Shown here one piece after another: positions 15,032 through 20,187 of a stretch of DNA of 20,187 bases (the first letter of the stretch is position 1; each line of letters begins with the position of its first letter). The position numbers and the translations under genes were made by a program. Source of the stretch: an uncultured Collinsella sp. Lineage in GTDB: Bacteria > Actinomycetota > Coriobacteriia > Coriobacteriales > Coriobacteriaceae. The DNA is taken from assembly GCA_958446785.1 (NCBI GenBank), contig CAUCXP010000010.1, forward strand, positions 1-20,187. The letters are read 5' to 3'. Below the pieces are notes generated by a model that worked only from the letters and a program-made list of their open reading frames with translations, ran no database searches and was not told the origin of the DNA.

Positions 15032-15970
15032 ATGCTGTTTTCCGGTATCATCGCCGCCCTTACCAGCCTTTTGATTCCCATCATCATCCTGTTGCTGCTG
15101 CTCCCCAACGCCTGTTATGTCGTTGAACAGCAGCACGCCGTAATCATCGAGCGCTTGGGTAAGTTCAACCGTATCGTCAACGCGGGCTTCCACGTGAAGG
15201 TGCCCGTGATCGACCGCAAGGCCGCCACGGTGAGCCTGCGCACCATGAAAAACGGTTTTGGCATCGACGTTAAGACCCAGGACAACGTGACCATCGGTCT
15301 TGAGGTCTCCGCTCAGTACCACGTGAGCTACGACATGGGCGCCGGCCCGGCAGATTCGGGCATCTACAAGAGCTACTACATGCTGCAGGAGCCCGTCGAC
15401 CAGATGCGCGACTTCATCACCGACGCCCTGCGCTCCTCCATCCCCGTCTACACACTCGATGAGGTCTTTGCCAAGAAGGATGACATCGCCAAGGATGTCA
15501 ACGCTACCGTTTCCGAGCAGATGGCCGCCTACGGCTTCACCCTCGTGTCGACGCTCATCACCAAAATCGCACTGCCGACCGAGGTTGAGAACTCCATGAA
15601 CGACATCAACGCTGCCCAGCGCAAGCGCGCTGCCGCGCAGGAGCTCGCCGAGGCCGACCGCATCAAGCGCGTCACCGAGGCGACCGCCGAGGCCGAGGCT
15701 ATGGAAAAGGCGGGCGAGGGCATCGCCAACCAGCGCAAGGCCATCGCGCTGGGTATCAAAGATTCGCTCGAGATCATCCAGGAGACGGGTGTCGGCAATG
15801 ACGAGGCCAACCAACTGTTCATGTTTACGCAGTGGTCCGAGATGATGACGGAGTTCGCTCGCACGGGTAAAACCTCGACGGTCGTGCTGCCGAGCGACTT
15901 TTCGCAGTCGGCCTCGATGTTCGAGCAGATGCTGGCCGCCGGCAAAGTTCAAAACGATTCGAAGGAGTAG
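15032..15970 (+). CDS. SPFH/Band 7 (stomatin-like) membrane protein
   Basis: A 312-residue protein of the prohibitin-homology family. One membrane helix lies at about 6-24 (ALTSLLIPIIILLLLLP), followed by the Band 7 domain (about 28-200) with the typical VEQQHAVIIERLGKF, GFHVKVPVID and TQDNVTIGLEV. The segment after it (about 195-240) is Ala/Glu/Arg-rich coiled coil with QRKRAAAQELAEADRIKR. Such proteins form membrane oligomers and scaffold microdomains. GAGGAGAG lies four bases before this ATG; an in-frame ATG at 15011 lacks a ribosome site. No NfeD partner is adjacent; the next gene, rlmH, starts seven bases after the stop. The upstream region has a -10-like TATCCT (14994-14999) only. Confidence 0.92.
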   Translation: MLFSGIIAALTSLLIPIIILLLLLPNACYVVEQQHAVIIERLGKFNRIVNAGFHVKVPVIDRKAATVSLRTMKNGFGIDVKTQDNVTIGLEVSAQYHVSYDMGAGPADSGIYKSYYMLQEPVDQMRDFITDALRSSIPVYTLDEVFAKKDDIAKDVNATVSEQMAAYGFTLVSTLITKIALPTEVENSMNDINAAQRKRAAAQELAEADRIKRVTEATAEAEAMEKAGEGIANQRKAIALGIKDSLEIIQETGVGNDEANQLFMFTQWSEMMTEFARTGKTSTVVLPSDFSQSASMFEQMLAAGKVQNDSKE

Positions 15971-15976
15971 ACGCGC

Positions 15977-16447
15977 GTGAAATACACCGTCGTTTGCGTC
16001 GGTAAGCTCAAGGAGCGCTTTTGGAAGGACGCGTGCGCTGAGTACACCAAGCGCCTAGGTGCCTATGCCAAGGTGGATATCCGCGAGGTGGCCGATATCG
16101 ACCCGGCTAAGGCGGGCGGCGTGGATGCCGCGCGCGACAAGGAGGGGGCGGCGATTCTTGCCGCCTTGCCATCTCGAGCGCATGTGATCCTGCTGGCTAT
16201 CGAGGGCAAGGAGCGCTCGAGCGAGGAGTTTTCGGCGAGGCTCGACGATCTTATGCTGCGAGGCAGCAGCGACATTGCCTTTGTAATCGGCGGTTCGGAC
16301 GGCGTGAGCGATGACGTGCGCGCACGAGCCGACGAGATGCTCAGCTTTGGACGCATTACCTTGCCGCATAACCTGGCGCGTGTGGTGCTGCTGGAGCAGA
16401 TTTACCGTGCCTGCAAGATCAGTCGTGGCGAGCCGTATCACAAATAG
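15977..16447 (+). CDS. rlmH: 23S rRNA pseudouridine methyltransferase RlmH
   Basis: A 156-residue SPOUT-fold enzyme that methylates the pseudouridine at 23S rRNA position 1915 with SAM. It starts KYTVVCVGKLKE, with a GTG start codon at 15977 and GGAG about nine bases upstream. The central ILLAIEGKERSSEEF, the FVIGGSDGVSDDV loop and the C-terminal LPHNLARVVLLEQIYRACKISRGEPYHK are characteristic of the family. Length is normal. Co-transcription with the SPFH gene is likely because of the seven-base gap. Confidence 0.96.
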   Translation: MKYTVVCVGKLKERFWKDACAEYTKRLGAYAKVDIREVADIDPAKAGGVDAARDKEGAAILAALPSRAHVILLAIEGKERSSEEFSARLDDLMLRGSSDIAFVIGGSDGVSDDVRARADEMLSFGRITLPHNLARVVLLEQIYRACKISRGEPYHK

Positions 16448-16520
16448 GTCGGCAATACGAAACAATGGCGTGGGACAATACCTTTCGTTTTGAGGAATGT
16501 GTCTGAAAGGACTATGCGAT

Positions 16521-17291
16521 ATGAAGATTGGATTTGTCGGTTTTGGCAATATGGCGAGCGCTATGGCCGATGGCTGGATCGCTGCCGGTGTAGCTGCGAG
16601 CGACATGTGCGCCTGCGCGGGTCGCTACGACGCACTGGTTGAGCGCTGCGAGGCGCGCGGCATGGTCACCTGCCACGATGCCGCCGAGGTTGTCGCCGCA
16701 TCCGATATCGTGGTCGCTGCGGTCAAACCGTACATGATCGAGAAGGTATTCGCCCCGCTCAAGGATGCTCTTGCCAAAAAGGTCGTTCTGTCGGTTGCCT
16801 GGACCTGGGACAGTGCCAAGTGGGAGCAGGTCCTGCCGGGCGTCGCGCATATCTCGACGGTGCCCAACACGCCGGTTTCGGTGGGCGAGGGCGTCATCGC
16901 CTGCGAGAAGGCTTCGACGCTTAACGACGAGCAGCGTGCTGTGGTGCTCGACCTGCTCGGTAAGCTTGGCGCTGTCGTCGAGCTCGACACAAGCCTGCTG
17001 TTTGTGGGCGGCACGGTGGGTGGTTGCGCTCCGGCGTTTGTCGCCATGGCAATCGAGGCCCTGGGCGATGCGGCGGTCAAGCACGGTATCCCGCGTGCGG
17101 ATGCTTATCGCATTGTGAGCCAGATGGTGCTGGGTACGGCAAAGCTGCAGCTTGCAACTGGCCAGCATCCTGCGGCGATGAAGGATGCCGTATGCTCGCC
17201 CGGTGGTGCCACCATCAAGGGCGTCGTTGCGCTCGAGGACGCCGGCATGCGCAGCGCCCTGGTCAAGGCAATCGACGCAACCCTCCAGTAA
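16521..17291 (+). CDS. proC: Pyrroline-5-carboxylate reductase
   Basis: A 256-residue enzyme for the last step of proline synthesis, reducing pyrroline-5-carboxylate with NAD(P)H. The N-terminal Rossmann GFVGFGNMASAMADGW, VAAVKPYMI, VPNTPVSVGEG and the C-terminal HPAAMKDAVCSPGGATIKGV-ALE fit ProC. The region that in most members reads SGSGPAY is GGCAPAF at 167-173, so both usual Ser are missing. A longer open frame starts upstream, but the ATG at 16521 has AAAGGA nine bases before it and starts at the Rossmann strand. No terminator other than the palindrome at 17306-17436 follows. Confidence 0.92.
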   Translation: MKIGFVGFGNMASAMADGWIAAGVAASDMCACAGRYDALVERCEARGMVTCHDAAEVVAASDIVVAAVKPYMIEKVFAPLKDALAKKVVLSVAWTWDSAKWEQVLPGVAHISTVPNTPVSVGEGVIACEKASTLNDEQRAVVLDLLGKLGAVVELDTSLLFVGGTVGGCAPAFVAMAIEALGDAAVKHGIPRADAYRIVSQMVLGTAKLQLATGQHPAAMKDAVCSPGGATIKGVVALEDAGMRSALVKAIDATLQ

Positions 17292-17305
17292 AACCTTCCA
17301 TTTAG

Positions 17306-17436
17306 GGACAGGTTTATTTTGGCAGGTTTTTCCTGCGGTTTTATCTCTATAGCAAAAAGCGCCTCGCAACTGGCTCAATTCCAGTTGCGAGGCGCTTGCG
17401 TTTGCCCAGATAAAACCGACCAAAATAAACCTGTCC
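17306..17436. repeat. Large nested palindrome (MITE/REP-like), also a likely bidirectional terminator
   Basis: Three nested inverted repeats: a perfect outer 17-bp pair (17306-17322 with 17420-17436), a middle 11-bp pair CGGTTTTATCT/AGATAAAACCG (17336-17346 with 17408-17418), and a perfect 17-bp inner stem (17357-17373 with 17381-17397) with a seven-base loop. The left arm also holds a side hairpin GCAGG/CCTGC. The element lies between convergent proC and the small minus-strand gene, ending in TTTTT on the plus side. Terminal inverted repeats without coding capacity suggest a non-autonomous transposable or REP-type unit. Confidence 0.75.
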
Positions 17437-17447
17437 TTTTTGGCAGG

Positions 17448-17621
17448 TTAGTCCCAGAAGCTGTCTTCTTCGTCCTCGGACTTGGGGCCGCGGTCGACAT
17501 ACATCTTATGGGTGCGCTTCTCCATCACAAAGGCGAGAATCGCAAATAGCAGGATACCGCCGGCGAAAAGGATGGCAAAACCGGTGCGGGTGCCAAACAA
17601 AAAGGAAAAAACTGCGTCCAT
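17448..17621 (-). CDS. Small membrane protein (57 residues)
   Basis: The minus strand encodes 57 residues: MDAVFSFLFGTRTG, then one strongly hydrophobic helix (about 15-32, AILFAGGILLFAILAFVM), then EKRTHKMYVDRGPKSEDEEDSFWD. The layout is a short outside or N-terminal end, one membrane helix, and a basic-then-acidic tail. AGAAGG lies seven bases before the ATG. The gene is divergent from serS with about 110 bases between the two starts, and convergent with proC across the nested palindrome. The family is not recognised; the clear ribosome site, clean start and biased composition argue that it is real. Confidence 0.72.
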   Translation of the reverse strand: MDAVFSFLFGTRTGFAILFAGGILLFAILAFVMEKRTHKMYVDRGPKSEDEEDSFWD

Positions 17622-17664
17622 TGGGTGCCTTCTTGCGTAGTTGAGTTGGGTCGTAAACGCTCAT

Positions 17665-17702
17665 AAGTATATACTTGCCCATACATGTACAAGGTTGCAA
17701 CC
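17665..17702. promoter_or_regulatory. Palindromic divergent promoter region of serS and the small membrane gene
   Basis: AAGTATATACTT (17665-17676) is a perfect 12-bp palindrome that carries the -10-like TATACT on both strands. GGTTGCAACC (17693-17702) is a second perfect palindrome 16 bases away, 30 bases before the serS ATG. -35 boxes are weak for both directions. A shared, possibly regulated, divergent promoter is inferred; no T-box sequence is seen. Confidence 0.4.
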
Positions 17703-17732
17703 TAAATGGAATGTATATCGCCGGAGGATCTA

Positions 17733-19016
17733 ATGCTTGATATCAAGTTTGTTCGCGAGAACCCCGATGCCATCGATACCGCCATGGCAAATCGCCAGAC
17801 GTCTTGGGATCGCGAGAAGTTCTTTGAGCTCGACGACGAGCGTCGTGCCGTTATCACCGAGGTCGAGGAGCTCCAAGCCACGCGCAATGCCGAGTCCAAG
17901 AAGATCGGCGCCCTGATGAAGGAGGGCAAGAAGGACGAGGCCGAGGCCGCCAAGGAGGCCGTGCGCGCCGTCAACGAGAAGATTGACGGTCTGGCCGAGC
18001 GCCGCACCGCCCTCGAGCAGGAGCAGTACGACTTCATGGCTCACCTGCCCAACATTCCTTGCGAGGCCACGCCGTACGGCAAGGACGAGGACGAGAACAT
18101 CGAGCGCCGTCGTTGGGGCACCCCGCGCGAGTTCGACTTCGACTTTAAGCCGCACTGGGATCTGGGCACCGACCTCGACATCCTTGACTTCGAGCGCGGC
18201 AACAAGCTCTCCGGCAGCCGCTTCACCGTTCTCGGTGGCGCCGGCGCCCGTCTTGAGCGCGCCCTCATCAACTTCTTCCTCGATACGCACACCAGCCGTG
18301 GTTTTAAGGAGTGGTGGCCGCCCATCGTCGTCAAGCGTCAGACCATGTTCGGCACGGGCCAGCTGCCCAAGTTCGAGGACGACGCCTATCACGTCTCGGG
18401 CGACAACTTCCTGATCCCCACCGCCGAGGTCGTGCTCACCAACCTGCACGCCGGTGAGGTCCTCGACGCCGACACCCTGCCGCGCCGCTACACCGCCTTC
18501 ACCCCCTGCTTCCGCGAGGAGGCCGGTTCCGCCGGTCGCGATACCCGTGGCATCATCCGTCAGCACGAGTTCGACAAGGTCGAGATGGTCAAGTTCGCTA
18601 AGCCGGAGGAGTCCGACGAGGAGCTCGAGAGCATGACCGCCGAGGCCGAGTACCTGCTGCAGCAGCTGGGCCTTCCGTATCGCGTGATTAGCCTGTGCAC
18701 CGGCGACTTGGGCTTCTCTGCCCGTCAGACCTACGACATCGAGGTCTGGCTGCCGAGCTACAACGCCTACAAGGAGATCAGCTCCTGCTCCAACTGCGGT
18801 GACTTCCAGGCTCGCCGCGCCAACATCAGGTATCGCGACCCCGAGAACTTCAAGGGTTCGCGCTACCTGCACACCCTCAACGGTTCCGGCCTGCCGGCTG
18901 GCCGTACCATGGCTGCCATTCTGGAGAACTACCAGAACGCCGACGGCACCATCACGATCCCCGAGGTCCTGCGTCCCTACATGGGCGGCCTCGAGAAGAT
19001 CGAGCCGGTCGCGTAG
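17733..19016 (+). CDS. serS: Seryl-tRNA synthetase
   Basis: A 427-residue class II synthetase that charges tRNA-Ser (and tRNA-Sec where present). It begins [14 protein letters not shown], then the long N-terminal coiled-coil arm (about 30-105, rich in Glu/Lys/Arg) that binds the tRNA variable arm. The catalytic core includes motif 2 ([21 protein letters not shown]), the serine/ATP region [16 protein letters not shown] and motif 3 ([16 protein letters not shown]). The ATG at 17733 has GGAGG seven bases upstream; an ATG at 17706 in the same frame has none. Length is normal. Confidence 0.97.
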   Translation: MLDIKFVRENPDAIDTAMANRQTSWDREKFFELDDERRAVITEVEELQATRNAESKKIGALMKEGKKDEAEAAKEAVRAVNEKIDGLAERRTALEQEQYDFMAHLPNIPCEATPYGKDEDENIERRRWGTPREFDFDFKPHWDLGTDLDILDFERGNKLSGSRFTVLGGAGARLERALINFFLDTHTSRGFKEWWPPIVVKRQTMFGTGQLPKFEDDAYHVSGDNFLIPTAEVVLTNLHAGEVLDADTLPRRYTAFTPCFREEAGSAGRDTRGIIRQHEFDKVEMVKFAKPEESDEELESMTAEAEYLLQQLGLPYRVISLCTGDLGFSARQTYDIEVWLPSYNAYKEISSCSNCGDFQARRANIRYRDPENFKGSRYLHTLNGSGLPAGRTMAAILENYQNADGTITIPEVLRPYMGGLEKIEPVA

Positions 19017-19039
19017 CTTGGCTGCATAGGCGATATGCA

Positions 19040-19067
19040 AGGGCGCTCCTTCGGGGGCGCCCTATTT
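19040..19067 (+). terminator. Terminator-like hairpin after serS
   Basis: AGGGCGCTCC/GGGGCGCCCT, 10 bp with one T-G pair and a TTCG tetraloop, followed by ATTTCG, so the T tail is weak. Confidence 0.6.
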
Positions 19068-19189
19068 CGTGCGCAGGTCCATACCATGCTGTGCGGACAG
19101 CTCAATAGAAAACACACGAACAACTGTTCTGTATGCAGCCATCTACCTGCTATGCTTTTGCTAAATAAGAGCGAGAGAAAGGGGACGCG

Positions 19190-19567
19190 ATGGAGCTGTT
19201 TGATGATCGGGTGGTTTTGTTTGAGAGCGACGAGGGCGGGGAGTACCTGCTTGCGACGTGTGAGCCGTCTGGCATGGGTGGCCTGGTGGTTCGACAGACG
19301 AGCGAGGGGCCGTTGACGCAATGGTGCTACGAGGAGTCGCCTCATGTGGTTGAGACGTTTGTGGCGCACGAGGGGCTTGTGGCCCTAGAGCATTTCTATG
19401 GGGTCCAGACATCTAATCAGGTTGCTCGCATGTTGAGCATCTCGTTTGCCGATTATGATTGTGCCCAGCGGGTGAGATCGCTCCTGAGGGAACTTGATGC
19501 TAAGTTTGACGTGATCGAAAAGCCAATCGATCGTACGGGGAATGGCGGTATATGCGGAGCAGCATGA
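19190..19567 (+). CDS. Uncharacterised 125-residue protein
   Basis: A small, acidic soluble protein; I do not recognise the family. The first half looks strand-rich (RVVLFESDEGGEYLLATCE, GGLVVRQTSEG), and the second half helix-rich (NQVARMLSISF, CAQRVRSLLRELDAKFDVIEKP). There is no signal peptide or membrane segment. AAAGGGG lies seven bases before the ATG, and a -10-like TATGCT at 19151-19156 precedes it without a strong -35. It sits alone between the serS terminator and the tRNA-Arg pair, and no terminator follows it before the tRNA promoter at 19604. The stretch 19068-19189 holds nothing else that I can support. Confidence 0.65.
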   Translation: MELFDDRVVLFESDEGGEYLLATCEPSGMGGLVVRQTSEGPLTQWCYEESPHVVETFVAHEGLVALEHFYGVQTSNQVARMLSISFADYDCAQRVRSLLRELDAKFDVIEKPIDRTGNGGICGAA

Positions 19568-19603
19568 CAAGACTGCGTTCCACAAAAAAGTTTGAAATTG
19601 TGC

Positions 19604-19635
19604 TTGACTCCAATAAGCTAAAGTGGTTTTATATG
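19604..19635 (+). promoter_or_regulatory. Promoter of the first tRNA-Arg
   Basis: TTGACT at 19604-19609 and an AT-rich -10 region TTTTATATG (19627-19635); the exact -10 hexamer is ambiguous. It differs from the promoter of the second tRNA-Arg. Confidence 0.6.
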
Positions 19636-19644
19636 TCTTGCGCT

Positions 19645-19721
19645 GCGGCGTTACCTCAGCTGGATAGAGGGTCTGACTACGAATCAGAACGTCATAGGTT
19701 CGAATCCTATACGCCGCACCA
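19645..19721 (+). tRNA. tRNA-Arg (anticodon ACG), copy 1
   Basis: Acceptor GCGGCGT/ACGCCGC, anticodon loop CTACGAA (ACG at 34-36), T-arm ATAGG-TTCGAAT-CCTAT and encoded CCA. It is identical to the copy 241 bases downstream. The A34 is expected to be edited to inosine by TadA deaminase. Confidence 0.96.
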
Positions 19722-19732
19722 ATTGAAATTGA

Positions 19733-19761
19733 AAGCCTCCGGCAACGGGGGCTTTTCTTTT
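19733..19761 (+). terminator. Terminator of tRNA-Arg copy 1
   Basis: AAGCCTCCG/CGGGGGCTT, 9 bp with a GCAA loop, followed by TTCTTTT. Confidence 0.85.
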
Positions 19762-19763
19762 AT

Positions 19764-19800
19764 GGCAACACCGCATGGATTCGAACCTCGGTCGAGGCAC
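19764..19800 (+). repeat. Inverted T-arm stub after tRNA-Arg copy 1 ('empty' site)
   Basis: GGATTCGAACCT (19777-19788) is an exact inverted copy of the T-arm of this tRNA (19696-19707). The surrounding ACACCGCAT and CTCGGTCGAGGC match the same place after tRNA-Arg copy 2. Here the hairpin core and second tRNA end are absent, and the AT-rich promoter region of the next tRNA follows at once. Confidence 0.8.
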
Positions 19801-19844
19801 GAACAACTTAATTATCACTCCGTAAAATTTTTTCTAATTGTCGC

Positions 19845-19873
19845 TTGACCCATCGGGGGCTCGCGTGCATAAT
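19845..19873 (+). promoter_or_regulatory. Promoter of the second tRNA-Arg
   Basis: TTGACC at 19845-19850 and CATAAT at 19868-19873, spaced 17 bases, twelve bases before the tRNA 5' end. The two tRNA-Arg genes therefore have separate promoters and are not one transcript. Confidence 0.8.
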
Positions 19874-19885
19874 AATCCGTGCGTT

Positions 19886-19962
19886 GCGGCGTTACCTCAG
19901 CTGGATAGAGGGTCTGACTACGAATCAGAACGTCATAGGTTCGAATCCTATACGCCGCACCA
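19886..19962 (+). tRNA. tRNA-Arg (anticodon ACG), copy 2
   Basis: Sequence identical to copy 1 including encoded CCA. It is followed by the full repeat unit, whereas copy 1 has only the stub. Confidence 0.96.
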
Positions 19963-20187
19963 TTTGAGATTAAAGCTCCCGGCAACGGGGGCTTTTCTTT
20001 TACGTAAACACCGCATTGATTCGAACCTCGGTCGAGGCGCGGGCGTAAAGAAAACGCGGAGCGTTTTTAGCCCGCGGGCGAGCACGCCGGCAGGCGGGCG
20101 AAGCCGGTGCGGATCCGCGCAGCGGATGCGCGGAATCCTATACGCCGCACCATTTGAGATTAAAGCTCCCGGCAACGGGGGCTTTTC
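19943..20187 (+). repeat. tRNA-Arg-associated repeat unit (direct repeats plus hairpin core; cut by window end)
   Basis: The segment from T-loop position 57 through the terminator (19943-19997) is repeated exactly at 20133-20187, offset 190, and continues past the window. Between the copies are an 11-base inverted T-arm copy (20018-20028), the AAAACGC/GCGTTTT hairpin (20051-20067) and the GGATCCGCGC...GCGCGGAATCC pairing (20111-20138), whose 3' strand enters the second tRNA end. Blocks 20048-20071 and 20085-20119 are identical to the tRNA-Leu unit. Confidence 0.9.
19973..20001 (+). terminator. Terminator of tRNA-Arg copy 2
   Basis: AAGCTCCCG/CGGGGGCTT, 9 bp with one T-G pair and a GCAA loop, followed by TTCTTTT. 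A second copy starts at 20163 and reaches the window end. Confidence 0.85.

Noticed and set aside
14780..15952. Minus-strand open frame of 390 codons running from the SPFH gene into the tRNA-Leu repeat unit
   Set aside because: It lies antisense to a clear gene for most of its length, and its end is the repeat core. The similar LKTLRVF-type peptide also encoded by the minus strand after tRNA-Arg reflects the shared repeat DNA, not a protein family.
17319..17549. Plus-strand 76-codon frame over the nested palindrome
   Set aside because: It consists mostly of palindrome sequence and the antisense of the small membrane gene; no ribosome site.
17622..17732. T-box riboswitch before serS (also considered before metG)
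   Set aside because: No T-box core motif, specifier loop or antiterminator/terminator pair could be found.
17730..19040. Long minus-strand frame opposite serS (and similar ones opposite rsmI and metG)
   Set aside because: Antisense shadows created by high-GC codon bias; Ala/Gly/Val/Leu/Asp-rich composition without motifs, while the plus strand has clear enzymes.
19552..19848. Plus-strand 98-codon frame across tRNA-Arg copy 1
   Set aside because: It covers the tRNA and terminator; not a protein gene.
19948..20175. Minus-strand 75-codon frame over the tRNA-Arg repeat unit
   Set aside because: It reads through the tRNA end, terminator and hairpin core; its likeness to the frame near tRNA-Leu follows from the DNA repeat.

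Overview
The window reads as high-GC actinobacterial DNA, most likely a gut Coriobacteriia genome close to Collinsella. This is inferred from codon bias, the tight gene packing, the style of the Tad pilus locus and the housekeeping genes, not from a database match. Nearly all genes lie on the plus strand; the one exception is a 57-residue membrane protein at 17448-17621.

Region 1 (1-7832) is most of a Tad/Flp (type IVb) pilus operon. It holds the end of a CpaE/TadZ ATPase, the CpaF/TadA motor ATPase, TadB and TadC platform proteins, an Flp pilin, a membrane-anchored protein of unknown role, three more TadE/pilin-like proteins, a large TadG-like protein and a closing DUF192 protein. Genes overlap or nearly touch throughout, so translation is probably coupled. 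Four of the small proteins share one prepilin processing motif, A|Q-x-T-x-E, with Ala at -1. Region 2 (7851-8441) is a small toxin-antitoxin-like pair with a possible operator.

Region 3 (8505-17291) is housekeeping: tRNA-Phe, a GH5-like protein lacking the expected acid/base Glu, rsmI, metG, rsmA, a TatD-family hydrolase, tRNA-Leu, an SPFH/Band-7 membrane protein, rlmH and proC. Region 4 (17306-20187) has a large nested palindrome between convergent genes, the small minus-strand membrane gene, serS, an unrecognised 125-residue protein, and two identical tRNA-Arg(ACG) genes.

The most striking feature is a repeat family tied to the 3' ends of the tRNA genes. After tRNA-Phe, tRNA-Leu and the second tRNA-Arg, the segment from the tRNA T-loop through its terminator is repeated 186-190 bp downstream. 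Between the copies sit a short inverted copy of that same tRNA's T-arm and a GC-rich core of consecutive hairpins. The core is nearly identical at Leu and Arg and diverged but similar in layout at Phe. The first tRNA-Arg has only the inverted T-arm stub, so it looks like an 'empty' version of the same site. tRNA-Phe carries a U4-C69 acceptor mismatch, and the downstream repeat has the same C, as if its 3' end had been replaced by the element. This looks like a gene-less, tRNA-targeted repeat or mini-element family.
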